A model generated the notes under the pieces. The model was not told where the DNA came from. It worked only from the letters and a program-made list of their open reading frames with translations, and made no database searches. From the NCBI GenBank assembly GCA_020849855.1, contig JADZFO010000040.1, forward strand, positions 1 to 64,000: a stretch of 64,000 bases of DNA, read 5' to 3'. Origin of the DNA: a bacterium. GTDB lineage: Bacteria; 4484-113; JAFGCY01. This document shows, one piece after another, positions 9,191-17,717 of this stretch; position 1 is the stretch's first letter, and every line of letters starts with the position of its first letter. The translations under genes and the position numbers were made by a program.

Positions 9191-9913
9191 TCAGCCCATG
9201 CCCGAGAGATCCAGGCGGATGTGCTCGCTCTGCAGGTTATAGATCTTCTGCAGGGCCGGGCCGGCCAGGTCCAGCAGGGCGTCCATCTCGGCGCGCTGGA
9301 AGGTAGCGTGCTCGCCGGTGGCCTGAACCTCGGCGAAGCCGCCCACGCTGAGGCCGACGAAGTTGGCGTCCACGCCGGCGTCGGAGTCCTCAAGGTAGTT
9401 CAGGTCCAGCAGGGGCGTGCCGCGGACGATGCCCGCACTGATGGCGCCGACCAGGCTGTAGACCACCGCGGGGTTGAGGCGGCCGCGGTTGTTGTGGATC
9501 AGGTTGCACAGGGCCACCATAGCGCCGGTGATGCTGGCGGTGCGGGTGCCGCCATCGGCAACGATGACATCGCAGTCGATGCGCAGGGTCAGCTGCGGCA
9601 GCATCTCAAGGCGCAGCGCGGCGCGCAGGCTGCGGCCGATCAGGCGCTGGATCTCCTGGGTCCGCCCGCTCTGGGCCGTCTTCTCGCGGTTCTGGCGCGG
9701 CTCGGAGGCCGTCGGCAGCATGTTGTACTCCGCGGTCAGCCAGCCGGTGCCGCTGCCCAGCAGCCACTGCGGCACGCGCTCCTCGATGGAGGCATAGCAC
9801 AGCACTGTGGTGTTGCCATAGCGCACCAGCACGTCATTGCGGCGGAAGTGGTCCGGCTCGATGACAATCGGGCGCATGTCAGAGGGCTGACGGCCGTCGT
9901 TGCGATTGAACAT
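9191..9913 (-). CDS. rph: Ribonuclease PH
   Basis: This 240-residue phosphorolytic 3'-5' exoribonuclease trims tRNA 3' ends. It begins near NDGRQPSDMRPI and shows GNTTVLCYASIEERVPQWLLGSG, the phosphate-site stretch SGRTQEIQRLIGRSLRAAL, and the catalytic-site DCDVIVADGGTRTASITGA. Length and motifs are canonical. It begins 6 bases downstream of the murI stop, so the two are co-transcribed. Confidence 0.96.
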   Translation of the reverse strand: MFNRNDGRQPSDMRPIVIEPDHFRRNDVLVRYGNTTVLCYASIEERVPQWLLGSGTGWLTAEYNMLPTASEPRQNREKTAQSGRTQEIQRLIGRSLRAALRLEMLPQLTLRIDCDVIVADGGTRTASITGAMVALCNLIHNNRGRLNPAVVYSLVGAISAGIVRGTPLLDLNYLEDSDAGVDANFVGLSVGGFAEVQATGEHATFQRAEMDALLDLAGPALQKIYNLQSEHIRLDLSGMG

Positions 9914-9919
9914 GGGTTG

Positions 9920-10915
9920 CTAATCCTCGTACAGGTTCACGATACACATGCGGGTCTGGGGGCGGATGTCCTCGCCGAAGACCCGCTGGCCCATCACATA
10001 GAAACGCTCGCCGGGGCGGCTGGAATAGAAGTGCCGCTGGCCCCGCCCGCCGGATGGCGCTGCGGGCAGGCTGGCCGCCAGGCGCCGGGCCAGGCACTGC
10101 GAGGGGTCGATGCAGTTCAGGCCGGGGTCGATCTCATAGATATAGTCCAGCAGGAGCGGGTAGTGGGTGCAGCCCAGGATGATGTCACTGATCCCGTCGT
10201 CGATCAGGGGCTCAAGATAGCCCTGCAGGGCGCGCAGGATGCGCTGGCGGTCGTGCACCTGGGCCTCGATCAGCGGCACCAGCTCAGGGCAGGCCACCGG
10301 GCGCACACGGATGCCGGTGAAGGCGTTCTCCAGCTGGCGTTCCCAGTAGCGGGCCCGGATGGTGGCCGGCGTGGCCAGGATGGCGATGCGCTGAGGCCGC
10401 TGTGCCTGCTCCCGCAGCCACTGAATCGTCGTGCCGACAAGGTCCAGCACCGGCACGGGATAGCTGTCCAGCTCTTCCTGCCGCAGGATGCTGTTGGAGG
10501 TCTGGCAGCCGATGGCCACCAGGTCGCAGCCCCGGCCGATCAGAAAGTCAATGTTGCCATGGCTCAAACGGTGCAGCTGCTGGGGGCTCTTCTCACCATA
10601 GGGCAGATTCAGGCTGTCGCCGAAGTAGACCAGGTTCAGCTCCGGCCGCAGGCTGAGGATGGCCTGGGCCACGGTGAAGCCGCCGACGCCGCTGTCGAAG
10701 ACGCCGACAGTCTGGGCGGAGAACTGGCCGGCGGCAGCAGAGGAGGCGTCAGCCGGAGTGGATTCGGGGGCGAGCGGCGTCTCAGCGTCAGCAAGGGAGG
10801 CTGAGTCAATGGAGGAATCATTGTCGTCAGGGCCCGGTTCAGCAGGCATCTGTGTCCCGGCCAGAGGAGGCCACTGCTCCTGCATCTCATCCTGCTGCTC
10901 GGGATCTGGGTTCAC
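9920..10915 (-). CDS. murI: Glutamate racemase with acidic N-terminal extension
   Basis: This enzyme makes D-glutamate for peptidoglycan. The racemase core starts at about residue 69 (VGVFDSGVGGFTVA). The two catalytic cysteines are in IGCQTSNS (CQT instead of the usual CNT) and GCTHYPLL. The first 68 residues are low-complexity, rich in Asp, Glu, Pro, Ala and Ser, and are not part of the normal fold. The GTG start is supported by a TATAAT box ending 10 bases upstream. It forms an operon with rph. Confidence 0.92.
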   Translation of the reverse strand: MNPDPEQQDEMQEQWPPLAGTQMPAEPGPDDNDSSIDSASLADAETPLAPESTPADASSAAAGQFSAQTVGVFDSGVGGFTVAQAILSLRPELNLVYFGDSLNLPYGEKSPQQLHRLSHGNIDFLIGRGCDLVAIGCQTSNSILRQEELDSYPVPVLDLVGTTIQWLREQAQRPQRIAILATPATIRARYWERQLENAFTGIRVRPVACPELVPLIEAQVHDRQRILRALQGYLEPLIDDGISDIILGCTHYPLLLDYIYEIDPGLNCIDPSQCLARRLAASLPAAPSGGRGQRHFYSSRPGERFYVMGQRVFGEDIRPQTRMCIVNLYED

Positions 10916-10925
10916 GGGGCCGATG

Positions 10926-10931
10926 ATTATA
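10926..10931 (-). promoter_or_regulatory. -10 box of murI-rph
   Basis: A perfect TATAAT on the minus strand lies 10 bases before the murI GTG. It predicts a leader of only a few bases or none. Confidence 0.55.
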
Positions 10932-10994
10932 GGGCCGCACGCGCTTTTTCAGGGATTTTTCCATATCTTCCCTGCGAAATCCGGGTTGTCTGGG

Positions 10995-11070
10995 TATAAT
11001 CAGATGTCCGGGGAATCATGGGGTTAGCGGTTCCGGAACCTGCCCATGAGTACCCGGACCGGTGTTTTTT
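10995..11070 (+). ncRNA. Possible small RNA: orphan -10 box, bulged hairpin and T-tract
   Basis: TATAAT (10995-11000) is followed about 30 bases later by GGT(T)CCGG (11029-11036), which can pair with CCGGACC (11054-11060). TTTTTT follows at 11065-11070. No ORF begins here on the plus strand, and both flanking genes lie on the minus strand. The transcript would be about 60 bases. There is no -35 match, so confidence is low. Confidence 0.25.
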
Positions 11071-11140
11071 CAGGGCCGGTTCAGACACCAATCCCCCACA
11101 CCACAGCATGCGCCTTTTGCCGCGCACTGCCCGCCTGCCA

Positions 11141-12673
11141 TCAGGCCTCCCCGTCAGCAGCGGCCTCAAAGAGATGGTCCGGATGGCTCAGGGCCCGCGG
11201 CGCGCTTTCCAGGGCCTGCAGCTCCGGGATGTCGTCCTTCCCGCCGGCGCCCAGCGCGGAGAACTTCCTGGCCTGCGGCAGCACCCGGGTCTCCAGCGAA
11301 CCAACAGCGCGGTTATAGGCATCCGTCGCCTGGCCAAGATTCTTGCCCACGGCCTGCAGGTGCTCCGCCATGGTGCGGATACGGTTAAAGAGCTCCCGGC
11401 CCAGATCGCTGATCTCGCGGGCGTTCTCTGCGATCTGCTCCTGGCGCCACCCGAGGGCCACGGTGCGCAGCAGGGCGATCAGCGTGGTCGGCGTGGCCAG
11501 GATCACACGGTTGCTGGCACCGAACTCAATCAGCCCCGGGTCGGCCTCCAGCGCCGCGCTGAAGAAGGACTCGCCCGGCAGGAACATGATCACAAACTCG
11601 GCGCTGCCTTCAAACTGCTCCCAGTAGCTCTTGGTGGACAGCTCCTGCAGACGCCGGCGCACCTTCTGGGCATAGGCCGTCGCCGCTGCGGCGCGCAGCT
11701 CTTCGGTAGCAGCCTCCACGACCGGCATATAGGCCTCGGTGACCGCCTTGCTGTCCACGATGATGCGGCGCTGGCCTGGCAGGTTGACGATCAGGTCCGG
11801 GCGGTCGCGCCCGCCTTCAGCCACCTGCTGCTCGCTGAAGTCGACATACTTGATCATGTCGGCCATCTCGACCACGCGGCGCAGCTGCATTTCGCCCCAG
11901 GAACCCCAGCGCTGGCTCTTGCCCTTCAGCGCCGAGGTCAGCTCCTGGGCCGTGCCATGCAGGCTCTTCTCGGCCTCCTGCAGCTGGCGGATCTGCTCAG
12001 TCAGCGACTGGTAAGCGCCCTCGCGCTTTACCTCAATTGCCTGTACCGCCTTGCCGAAGGTCTCCAGCCTTTCATTGATGGGTTTGACCAGCGACTCAAC
12101 TGCCTTCTCGCGCTTCTCCAGCTCGCTCTTGGCCTGCTCATGCAGGCTGCCCAGCTGCGTCCGCGCCAGGTCCAGGAAGGACTGGTTGTTGGAATCCAGG
12201 GCCTTGCGCGACAGGGCCTCAAAGCTGGCGGCCAGCTTCTGCTGGGCTTCATCCAGCAGCTTCAGCTTCTCGGCCGCGGCCTCGCGCTCCTTGCGCAGTT
12301 CCATCTCGGTCTCGCGTATCGCCGCCCGGTACTCGGCATTCTCCCGGGTAAGCTGCTGCAGCCTTTCGTCCATCTGTGCGATTCGCTCTTCGTGCTCAGT
12401 GCGCACGGCCTCGACCGCCTCGCGCTGCCGCGCCTCAGCCTTCTCCAGCTCGTTGTCCAGCCGCGCTGTGTCCTGCGTGCGCGAGTTGAGCCGCTCATGC
12501 AGAGAGGCTATCTCCGCGCTGGTCTCATGCCGGATGCGCTCCTCGGCGAGCTGGACCGCCTGCTGCTTCTCGCCGTCGGCGCGGCCGCGCAGCAGCCAGA
12601 AGACCAGGCCCGCGCCAAGCGCTGCGCCGGCCAGCAGCGCCAGCAGGATGAACACGAAGGGCAGGGTATTCAT
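11141..12673 (-). CDS. rmuC: DNA recombination protein RmuC
   Basis: This 510-residue protein has an N-terminal membrane anchor (LPFVFILLALLAGAALGAGLVF), a long coiled coil to about residue 230, and the conserved RmuC domain. In that domain are GSWGEMQLRRVVEMADM and DLIVNLPGQRRIIVDSKAV, a PD-(D/E)XK-like core. RmuC limits certain inverted-repeat recombination events in E. coli; the mechanism is not settled. The ATG start at 12673 has TAAGCT ending 6 bases upstream. Confidence 0.93.
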   Translation of the reverse strand: MNTLPFVFILLALLAGAALGAGLVFWLLRGRADGEKQQAVQLAEERIRHETSAEIASLHERLNSRTQDTARLDNELEKAEARQREAVEAVRTEHEERIAQMDERLQQLTRENAEYRAAIRETEMELRKEREAAAEKLKLLDEAQQKLAASFEALSRKALDSNNQSFLDLARTQLGSLHEQAKSELEKREKAVESLVKPINERLETFGKAVQAIEVKREGAYQSLTEQIRQLQEAEKSLHGTAQELTSALKGKSQRWGSWGEMQLRRVVEMADMIKYVDFSEQQVAEGGRDRPDLIVNLPGQRRIIVDSKAVTEAYMPVVEAATEELRAAAATAYAQKVRRRLQELSTKSYWEQFEGSAEFVIMFLPGESFFSAALEADPGLIEFGASNRVILATPTTLIALLRTVALGWRQEQIAENAREISDLGRELFNRIRTMAEHLQAVGKNLGQATDAYNRAVGSLETRVLPQARKFSALGAGGKDDIPELQALESAPRALSHPDHLFEAAADGEA

Positions 12674-12679
12674 ATGTAT

Positions 12680-12685
12680 AGCTTA
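12680..12685 (-). promoter_or_regulatory. -10 box for leaderless rmuC transcript
   Basis: TAAGCT on the minus strand is followed by 6 bases and the rmuC ATG. No Shine-Dalgarno site is seen. Confidence 0.4.
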
Positions 12686-12725
12686 TCATGGCACGGCCAG
12701 CCAGTCAGCGCCTGGCCTGCGGCCT

Positions 12726-12731
12726 TAGAAT
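12726..12731 (+). promoter_or_regulatory. -10 box for leaderless glycosyltransferase transcript
   Basis: TAGAAT is followed by 5 bases (AGGCC) and the GTG start. It lies back to back with the rmuC promoter. Confidence 0.55.
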
Positions 12732-12736
12732 AGGCC

Positions 12737-13900
12737 GTGCGCATCGCATGGGACCTGCAGGCGGTCACCGGCCCCCGGCCAACCGGGCTGGGCCAGTCGG
12801 TGCGCCTCTTGCTGGATGCCTTTCGCGAGTATGAGCCCGGCGTCGGCTTCCTCGGCCTGCCACCCAACAACACCAACAGCCCGCTGTCCAGCGTGAGGGA
12901 CCGCCTGCTCTGGGAGCAGCTGCGCCTGCCCTCAGCCTTGCGCGCAGCGATCAGAAAGCCGGGTGCCGAGGCGCAGCCTGAGCTGCTTTACAGCCCGGCG
13001 CTGGGCGTGCCGCTGAGCTGTCCTGTGCCGCGCATGGCCCATGTCCACGACCTCATCCCCCTGCGATTCCCGCAGCAGTTCAGCGGCTGGGCCGGCTGGT
13101 ACTGGAAGAAGATGCTGCCCGGCGGATGGCGCCGCTGCGCTGCCCTGACGGTCAGCAACAGCTGGCTGGTCCGCGAAGTCAGCACCCACCTGGGTTATCC
13201 CGCTGAGCGCATACATGTAGTGCCCTACTACCCCGATCCGCAGCTGGCCGCCCTGGCCGACGAGATGCAGCCCGGCTGGATGCGGCGCAGGACGCCACCA
13301 GAACCGCTCTTCCTGTGCCTGGGTTCACATGAGCTGCGCAAGAACTTCGCTCTGGCTATTGAAGCGCTAAGCTTGCTTCGGACGCGTGTCCCGGCGGCCC
13401 GGCTGCGGATCATCGGCGGCGAGAGCGCGCACACGGCCGAGCTGCAGGACTTCGCCCGCCGCGCCGGCGTGGCGCAGCAGGTGGAGTTCATCGGCTATGC
13501 CGAGCGGCGCGAGCTGGTCCGGCAGATGCTGGGCGCGACAGCACTGCTTTTCGTCAGCCGCTACGAGGGCTATGGCATGCCGCCGCAGGAGGCGCAGAGC
13601 CTGGGCCTGCCGGTTGTGCTGTCTGATATCCCCTGCCATCGGGCCGTGTATGACGATCCGGCCAGGCTGAGCCACAGCGCGCCGGCAGGGCGGCCCACTG
13701 CGTTCGTCGATCCGGGAGACGCCGGCGCGTTGGCTGCCGAGATGCAGGCCCTGGCCGCCGACGCGGAGTACTGGCAGCAGCTATCCAGCGCCGGGCTGCT
13801 GTATCAGCAGAGTTTTTCTGCCATGGAGACGGCGGGCGCGCTGCGCCGGGCTTTTGAGCAAGGGCTGGCCTTTGCCGCGAAGGCTACTTCAGGCGTATGA
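12737..13900 (+). CDS. Family 4 glycosyltransferase
   Basis: This 387-residue GT-B enzyme likely transfers a sugar from a nucleotide donor to a glycan or lipid acceptor. The N-terminal Rossmann half starts MRIAWDLQAVTGPRPTGLGQ, and HVHDLIPLRFP follows. The C-terminal half has LGSHELRKNFALAIEA and the donor-binding SRYEGYGMPPQEAQSLGLPVVLSD with the EX7E glutamates. No polysaccharide cluster surrounds it, so acceptor and product are unknown. Its last 17 bases overlap the end of the convergent gene at 13884. Confidence 0.88.
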   Translation: MRIAWDLQAVTGPRPTGLGQSVRLLLDAFREYEPGVGFLGLPPNNTNSPLSSVRDRLLWEQLRLPSALRAAIRKPGAEAQPELLYSPALGVPLSCPVPRMAHVHDLIPLRFPQQFSGWAGWYWKKMLPGGWRRCAALTVSNSWLVREVSTHLGYPAERIHVVPYYPDPQLAALADEMQPGWMRRRTPPEPLFLCLGSHELRKNFALAIEALSLLRTRVPAARLRIIGGESAHTAELQDFARRAGVAQQVEFIGYAERRELVRQMLGATALLFVSRYEGYGMPPQEAQSLGLPVVLSDIPCHRAVYDDPARLSHSAPAGRPTAFVDPGDAGALAAEMQALAADAEYWQQLSSAGLLYQQSFSAMETAGALRRAFEQGLAFAAKATSGV

Positions 13901-14981
13901 TCAGGCTGGTGTAGGCCTTGCCCTTCCCGCCGGCGACCACGCTGTAGTAGTAGGTCTGGGCCGGCACGGAGTACTCAACGGATTCGACGCTGTCGCGGGT
14001 CTCAAGCAAAGCGGTGGCCTTGCGGGTGGCGACATCCCATTCAATCAGCTTGCGCGTGCCGTCGCTGGTGACGTAGAGGATATAGAGGACGCCGCTGCGG
14101 CCCTTCCAGTCATAGCTCAGGATGTCTGCCTCGGCGGCCAGGTTGACCGTGCTGACGCTGAGCTTCTTGGGGTCGGCATAGTTGTAAATGCAAAGCTTGA
14201 GGGTCGGGTCCTTCTCACTGAAGGCCATCATCGCCGCCTGCTTGCGCGGGGAGTTGACCTTGATCAGGCCGCTGGACTCAGCGGGGTCCTTGGCCAGCGG
14301 GAACTGGTAGAGCTCGGAGTAGGTGTTGGCGTCAAAGCTCCAGCCCACGATGCTGCGGCTCTTGCCCGCGGCGTCCTCGAGGGTCCAGTACAGCGTGGAG
14401 CCATCGCTGCTGAGGTCATAGTCCGCGCCGATGTTCGCCATCACATCCCGCGGCAGCAGCTGGCCGCCGTCGGAGAAGTAGAGGTTGAAGCTGGGCAGCT
14501 TGCGCGTGCCAACGGTCATGTGGAAGGCGCGGGAGCCGTCGTCGCTGGAGATGGGGTCGAAGCGGTAGGTCTCCAGCACGTCCTTGACCATGTTCAGGCG
14601 CTTGGACTCACCGCTGGCCGGGTCATAGATGAAGTAAGTGACATCGTGGTACTTCTCGACAGAGTTGTCCACCGCCTTGGCAGTCGTGTAGAGGAGGCGG
14701 TTGCGGCCAAGCAGCCAGCACATGCCGCCCGGGTCGTCAGAGCTGGCAATTTCCTTGGGATCACCCTTGTCGGACTTGATCACATAGAGCTTGTACTTGC
14801 CATTTGACTGCTTGGACCAGCAGGACAGCCAGTTGGAGTCCGCCGCACGTACGATCCAGGCTTCGCCGGGGATCTTGGCCACCTGCGAGGGCTTGGCCGC
14901 CTGCGCGGCAAAAGGCAGCGCAGCCAGCGCCAAAGCGCAGATGCATGCAAGGGAGAGGCGACTGAGGCCGATGAACTTCAT
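13884..14981 (-). CDS. Secreted protein with likely beta-propeller fold
   Basis: This 365-residue protein has a clean Sec signal (LSLACICALALAALPFAAQA). The mature part has repeated blade-like segments such as KLYVIKSDKGDPKEI, TYFIYDPASGESKRL and RKLIEWDVATRKATALLE, as in TolB/WD-like propellers that 'report' state. There are no catalytic residues I can point to and I do not recognise a named family. TAGGGT ends 6 bases before the ATG. It is divergent from the HtrA gene. Confidence 0.65.
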   Translation of the reverse strand: MKFIGLSRLSLACICALALAALPFAAQAAKPSQVAKIPGEAWIVRAADSNWLSCWSKQSNGKYKLYVIKSDKGDPKEIASSDDPGGMCWLLGRNRLLYTTAKAVDNSVEKYHDVTYFIYDPASGESKRLNMVKDVLETYRFDPISSDDGSRAFHMTVGTRKLPSFNLYFSDGGQLLPRDVMANIGADYDLSSDGSTLYWTLEDAAGKSRSIVGWSFDANTYSELYQFPLAKDPAESSGLIKVNSPRKQAAMMAFSEKDPTLKLCIYNYADPKKLSVSTVNLAAEADILSYDWKGRSGVLYILYVTSDGTRKLIEWDVATRKATALLETRDSVESVEYSVPAQTYYYSVVAGGKGKAYTSLIIRLK

Positions 14982-14987
14982 CTCTGA

Positions 14988-14993
14988 ACCCTA
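14988..14993 (-). promoter_or_regulatory. -10 box for leaderless transcript of the secreted propeller-like protein
   Basis: TAGGGT on the minus strand is followed by 6 bases and the ATG. It is a weaker match than the other boxes in this window. Confidence 0.35.
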
Positions 14994-15025
14994 CCGAGGC
15001 AAAATTGGCAGCCGGGGCAATAATA

Positions 15026-15040
15026 GCCTGCATTGCAGGC
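15026..15040. promoter_or_regulatory. Perfect short palindrome in a divergent promoter region
   Basis: GCCTGCA-T-TGCAGGC lies between the two divergent genes at 14981 and 15196. It could be an operator. No regulator gene is adjacent. Confidence 0.35.
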
Positions 15041-15195
15041 CTTGCCAAGCGCAGCCAGTTTTCAGACGCCCGGCCGGGCCGACTGTTCGCCGCGGGGGCC
15101 GGGGGAGCGAAAACTAGAATAAGGTGCGAACAAGGCGGTATAAGAAATCGTCGAATTTGCAGCCTGTTACACCAGGACCAAGGAGCTAGGAAGAG

Positions 15196-16557
15196 ATGAC
15201 CGAAACTCGCCGCGCAGACACTTTCTGGAAAGTGCTGTCGCTTGTACTGCTTTTTGCCCTCACTGCTCTGGTCGCGCTCATGATGTGGCAGGGCCGCAGC
15301 AGCCGTCCCGCTTTCTATCAGAGCCCCAAGCGCGGAACTGCTCAGCTTGCCTCCATGGACCGCTCCAGCGGCGGCAAGGCGATCGATGCCTCCAGCAATC
15401 CCTTCTGGATCGCTGATCTGGCCGAGGGCGCCCTGCCCACGGTGGTGAACATCCAGAGCGAGGCCTCGCCGGAGAAGCTCAAGGCCGAGCACGCGAACAG
15501 CGGTGAAGGCGGGCAGCAGATGCCAGAAGGCCTGCTTGAGCAGTGGCAGCAGCTGATGCCGGGCCTGCCGGACTTCGAAATGCCCAATGACCAGCACCAC
15601 CAGTTCATGCAGCCGAACCTGGATGAGCCTATGGAGCTGGGCGAAGGCAGCGGCTTCATCATCCGCGAAGACGGCTATATCGTGACCAATGCCCACGTTG
15701 TTGACGGCGGGGATACTTTCACTGTCACCTTCAACGACGGAACCACCGCCCCGGCCAAGCTGGTCGGTATCGACGAGTTCAAGGACATCGCCGTCATCAA
15801 GGTGGATAAGAGCGGCCTGACCCCGGTCCAGCTGGGCGACAGCGACGCCACCCGGATCGGCGAGCCCGTGGTCGCCATCGGCAGCCCCCTGGGCTATAAG
15901 GCGACCGTGACCAGCGGCATCCTGTCCACCAATCAGCGCAAGCTGACGGATATCACCAACCAGGATGACATCCGCATGCCGCAGAACTACCTGCAGACTG
16001 ACGCCGCGATCAACCGCGGCAACAGCGGCGGCCCGCTCTTCAATGCCCATGGCGAGGTGATCGGCGTTAACCAGGCCATCACGCGCTGGGACCCCAACAG
16101 CATGACAGCGCTGACCTCCGGCGGCATGGTGCCGATCGAGGGTGTGGGCTTTGCCATCCCGATCAACGAAGTGAAGAGCTCGATCCAGCAGATCGTTGAG
16201 CACGGCAAGATCGCCTATCCCGGCATCTCCGCCAAGGTCGCCACCCTTTCGGACTATATCGAGGACTACAAGGCGCGCTATGACAAGGAGCCGCAGCTCA
16301 AGATCAACAAGGGCGTCTTTATCCACAGCACCGTGGTCGGCGGCCCCGCCGACAAGGCTGGAATCAAGGCCGGCGACGTCATCATCAGCGTGGACGGCAA
16401 GGAAGTGAACACAGCCAACGACTTCGTTCGCGAAGTCACCAACCACCGGGTTGGCGACCGCGTGACCCTCAAGGTCGCGCGCCAGGGCGGCGAGGAACAG
16501 GAGAACGTCAGCGTCGTGCTGGAGGAGCTTGACTCCAGCGGCATGCGCGAGCGCTAA
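15196..16557 (+). CDS. HtrA/DegP-type serine protease, one PDZ domain, membrane-anchored
   Basis: This 453-residue envelope quality-control protease has an uncleaved signal anchor (residues 12-31). The trypsin-like domain carries the triad H167 (TNAHVVD), D197 (FKDIAVIK) and S277 (RGNSGGPLF). A single PDZ domain (about 355-445, KGVFIHSTVVGGPADKAGIKAGDVI) senses misfolded C-termini. One PDZ resembles DegS/HhoA more than DegP. An unusual Met/Gln/His-rich insert (about 105-145) precedes the protease domain. A strong terminator follows. Confidence 0.93.
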   Translation: MTETRRADTFWKVLSLVLLFALTALVALMMWQGRSSRPAFYQSPKRGTAQLASMDRSSGGKAIDASSNPFWIADLAEGALPTVVNIQSEASPEKLKAEHANSGEGGQQMPEGLLEQWQQLMPGLPDFEMPNDQHHQFMQPNLDEPMELGEGSGFIIREDGYIVTNAHVVDGGDTFTVTFNDGTTAPAKLVGIDEFKDIAVIKVDKSGLTPVQLGDSDATRIGEPVVAIGSPLGYKATVTSGILSTNQRKLTDITNQDDIRMPQNYLQTDAAINRGNSGGPLFNAHGEVIGVNQAITRWDPNSMTALTSGGMVPIEGVGFAIPINEVKSSIQQIVEHGKIAYPGISAKVATLSDYIEDYKARYDKEPQLKINKGVFIHSTVVGGPADKAGIKAGDVIISVDGKEVNTANDFVREVTNHRVGDRVTLKVARQGGEEQENVSVVLEELDSSGMRER

Positions 16558-16626
16558 ACAAGGCTCAACACGCTTCGCACTAGGTTAGAGCTCCGGCGAA
16601 GCAAGCGCCACAAGGCGTCGAGTAAC

Positions 16627-16659
16627 GCGGCCCCGGTCATCCCGGGGCCGCTGTTTTTT
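16627..16659 (+). terminator. Rho-independent terminator after the HtrA gene
   Basis: GCGGCCCCGG, a short loop and a matching CCGGGGCCGC form the stem, followed by TG and TTTTTT at 16654-16659. It is the clearest terminator in the window. Confidence 0.9.
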
Positions 16660-16699
16660 CGCTATCGGGGGTAAACTAAGCTCAAGCGGGGAGGTTAGG

Positions 16700-17092
16700 A
16701 TGCGAAGCAGATCAATGATTGCGGTGCTGGCGGCGCTGCTGCTGGCCGGCATGGTTTCCTGCGGGGGCAGTGGTTTCACTCCGGACCCCGGACCCTACGA
16801 CGGTGTGTTCACCGTTAACGGCTCCTCTGACGGCAACCTGAGCTTTACGGTCATCAACGGCCAGCTCGGCGGTACTGCCCGCTTCACGCACAATGACCAG
16901 ACTGTGGTGGCGGCAATCAGCGGCGCGGTCAGCGGGAATCAGATCAGCGGCAATGTGCAGGCCACCAACCTGGGCTTTGGTCCTTTCCAGGGCAGCTTCA
17001 GCAATGACGCCGCCTCAGGGAGCTTCTCCTACACCGACAGCGGCGGTATCTCTACAACGACCGGCACCTGGGCCGTGAGCCTCGGGGAATAA
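16700..17092 (+). CDS. Small lipoprotein of unknown function
   Basis: This 130-residue protein has a lipoprotein signal ending MVSC (cysteine at residue 21) followed by GGSG. The mature part is rich in Gly, Ser, Thr and Asn with alternating strands (FTVNGSSDGNLSFTVINGQ, ISGAVSGNQISGNVQ), which suggests a small beta-sandwich or barrel. A GGGGAGG site lies 8 bases before the ATG, and TAAACT lies further upstream. I do not recognise a family. Confidence 0.75.
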   Translation: MRSRSMIAVLAALLLAGMVSCGGSGFTPDPGPYDGVFTVNGSSDGNLSFTVINGQLGGTARFTHNDQTVVAAISGAVSGNQISGNVQATNLGFGPFQGSFSNDAASGSFSYTDSGGISTTTGTWAVSLGE

Positions 17093-17149
17093 AGCCCCCG
17101 AGAGGCTGAGCTGCCCCTGACCCTTAGCGCTGCCTGTCTGCGAGATCTG

Positions 17150-17581
17150 TCAGCGTGAGAAGAGTGCGCGATGCCGCGCCAGCATGCAGTCGTCCATGAT
17201 TACCAGCACGCCCTCGGCGGCCAGCCTTGCGGCAGCAGCTTCGTTCTCCGCGCCTGGCTGCATCCAGAAGTAGCGCGGCCGCGGCTCCATGCGCAGCGTC
17301 TCCTCGGCGATAGCCTCAACGTACTCAGGCGCCCTGAATACATCCACCACGTCCACCTGGGTGCCCGCCGGAATCTCGGCCAGACTGGGGTAGCAGGGGA
17401 AGCCGTCAACCTTGTCTCCCAGCCTGGGGTTGACCGCGATGATCTGATAGCCATGCTGGGCCATATATGCCGGGACGAAGTGGCCCGCGCGCTCCTTTTT
17501 GTCGCTGTAGCCCACCACGGCTATCGTGCGGACGGTCTCAAAGAGCTCGATGAAATCCACGCTTGGCCTGATCTGCTGCAC
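17150..17581 (-). CDS. CoA-binding domain protein (YccU-like)
   Basis: This 143-residue single Rossmann domain belongs to the CoA_binding_2 family. It shows TIAVVGYSDKKERAGHFVPAYM at the nucleotide loop, VNPRLGDKVDGFPCYPSL, and DVVDVFRAPEYVEAIAEE. The cellular role is not known. The GTG start is preceded by GGGAGG, making it a normal Shine-Dalgarno gene. It is convergent with the small lipoprotein gene and divergent from the PKD lipoprotein gene. Confidence 0.88.
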   Translation of the reverse strand: MQQIRPSVDFIELFETVRTIAVVGYSDKKERAGHFVPAYMAQHGYQIIAVNPRLGDKVDGFPCYPSLAEIPAGTQVDVVDVFRAPEYVEAIAEETLRMEPRPRYFWMQPGAENEAAAARLAAEGVLVIMDDCMLARHRALFSR

Positions 17582-17658
17582 TTGCTGCCTCCCTGAACAA
17601 TCAATGTATGTACCTCATGTTAGCCCTGTGTGTTGCGTCGGGGCCTGAACTGCGTTGC

Positions 17659-17664
17659 TATAAT
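17659..17664 (+). promoter_or_regulatory. -10 box (extended) upstream of the PKD lipoprotein gene
   Basis: TATAAT is preceded by TGC, an extended -10 form. It is 53 bases upstream of the TTG start, which has its own GAGGAAGG ribosome-binding site. Confidence 0.5.
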
Positions 17665-17717
17665 CCTCGTCCGGCTGCTGCGGCCCTCTGCAGGCCAGCC
17701 GTGAGGAAGGCGGTGTT

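Noticed and set aside
8861-10804. 647-residue plus-strand open frame over rph and murI
   Set aside because: It runs through two conserved genes on the other strand, so it is a codon-bias artefact.
11018-12733. 571-residue plus-strand open frame over rmuC
   Set aside because: Mirror of the rmuC coiled coil; no homology seen.
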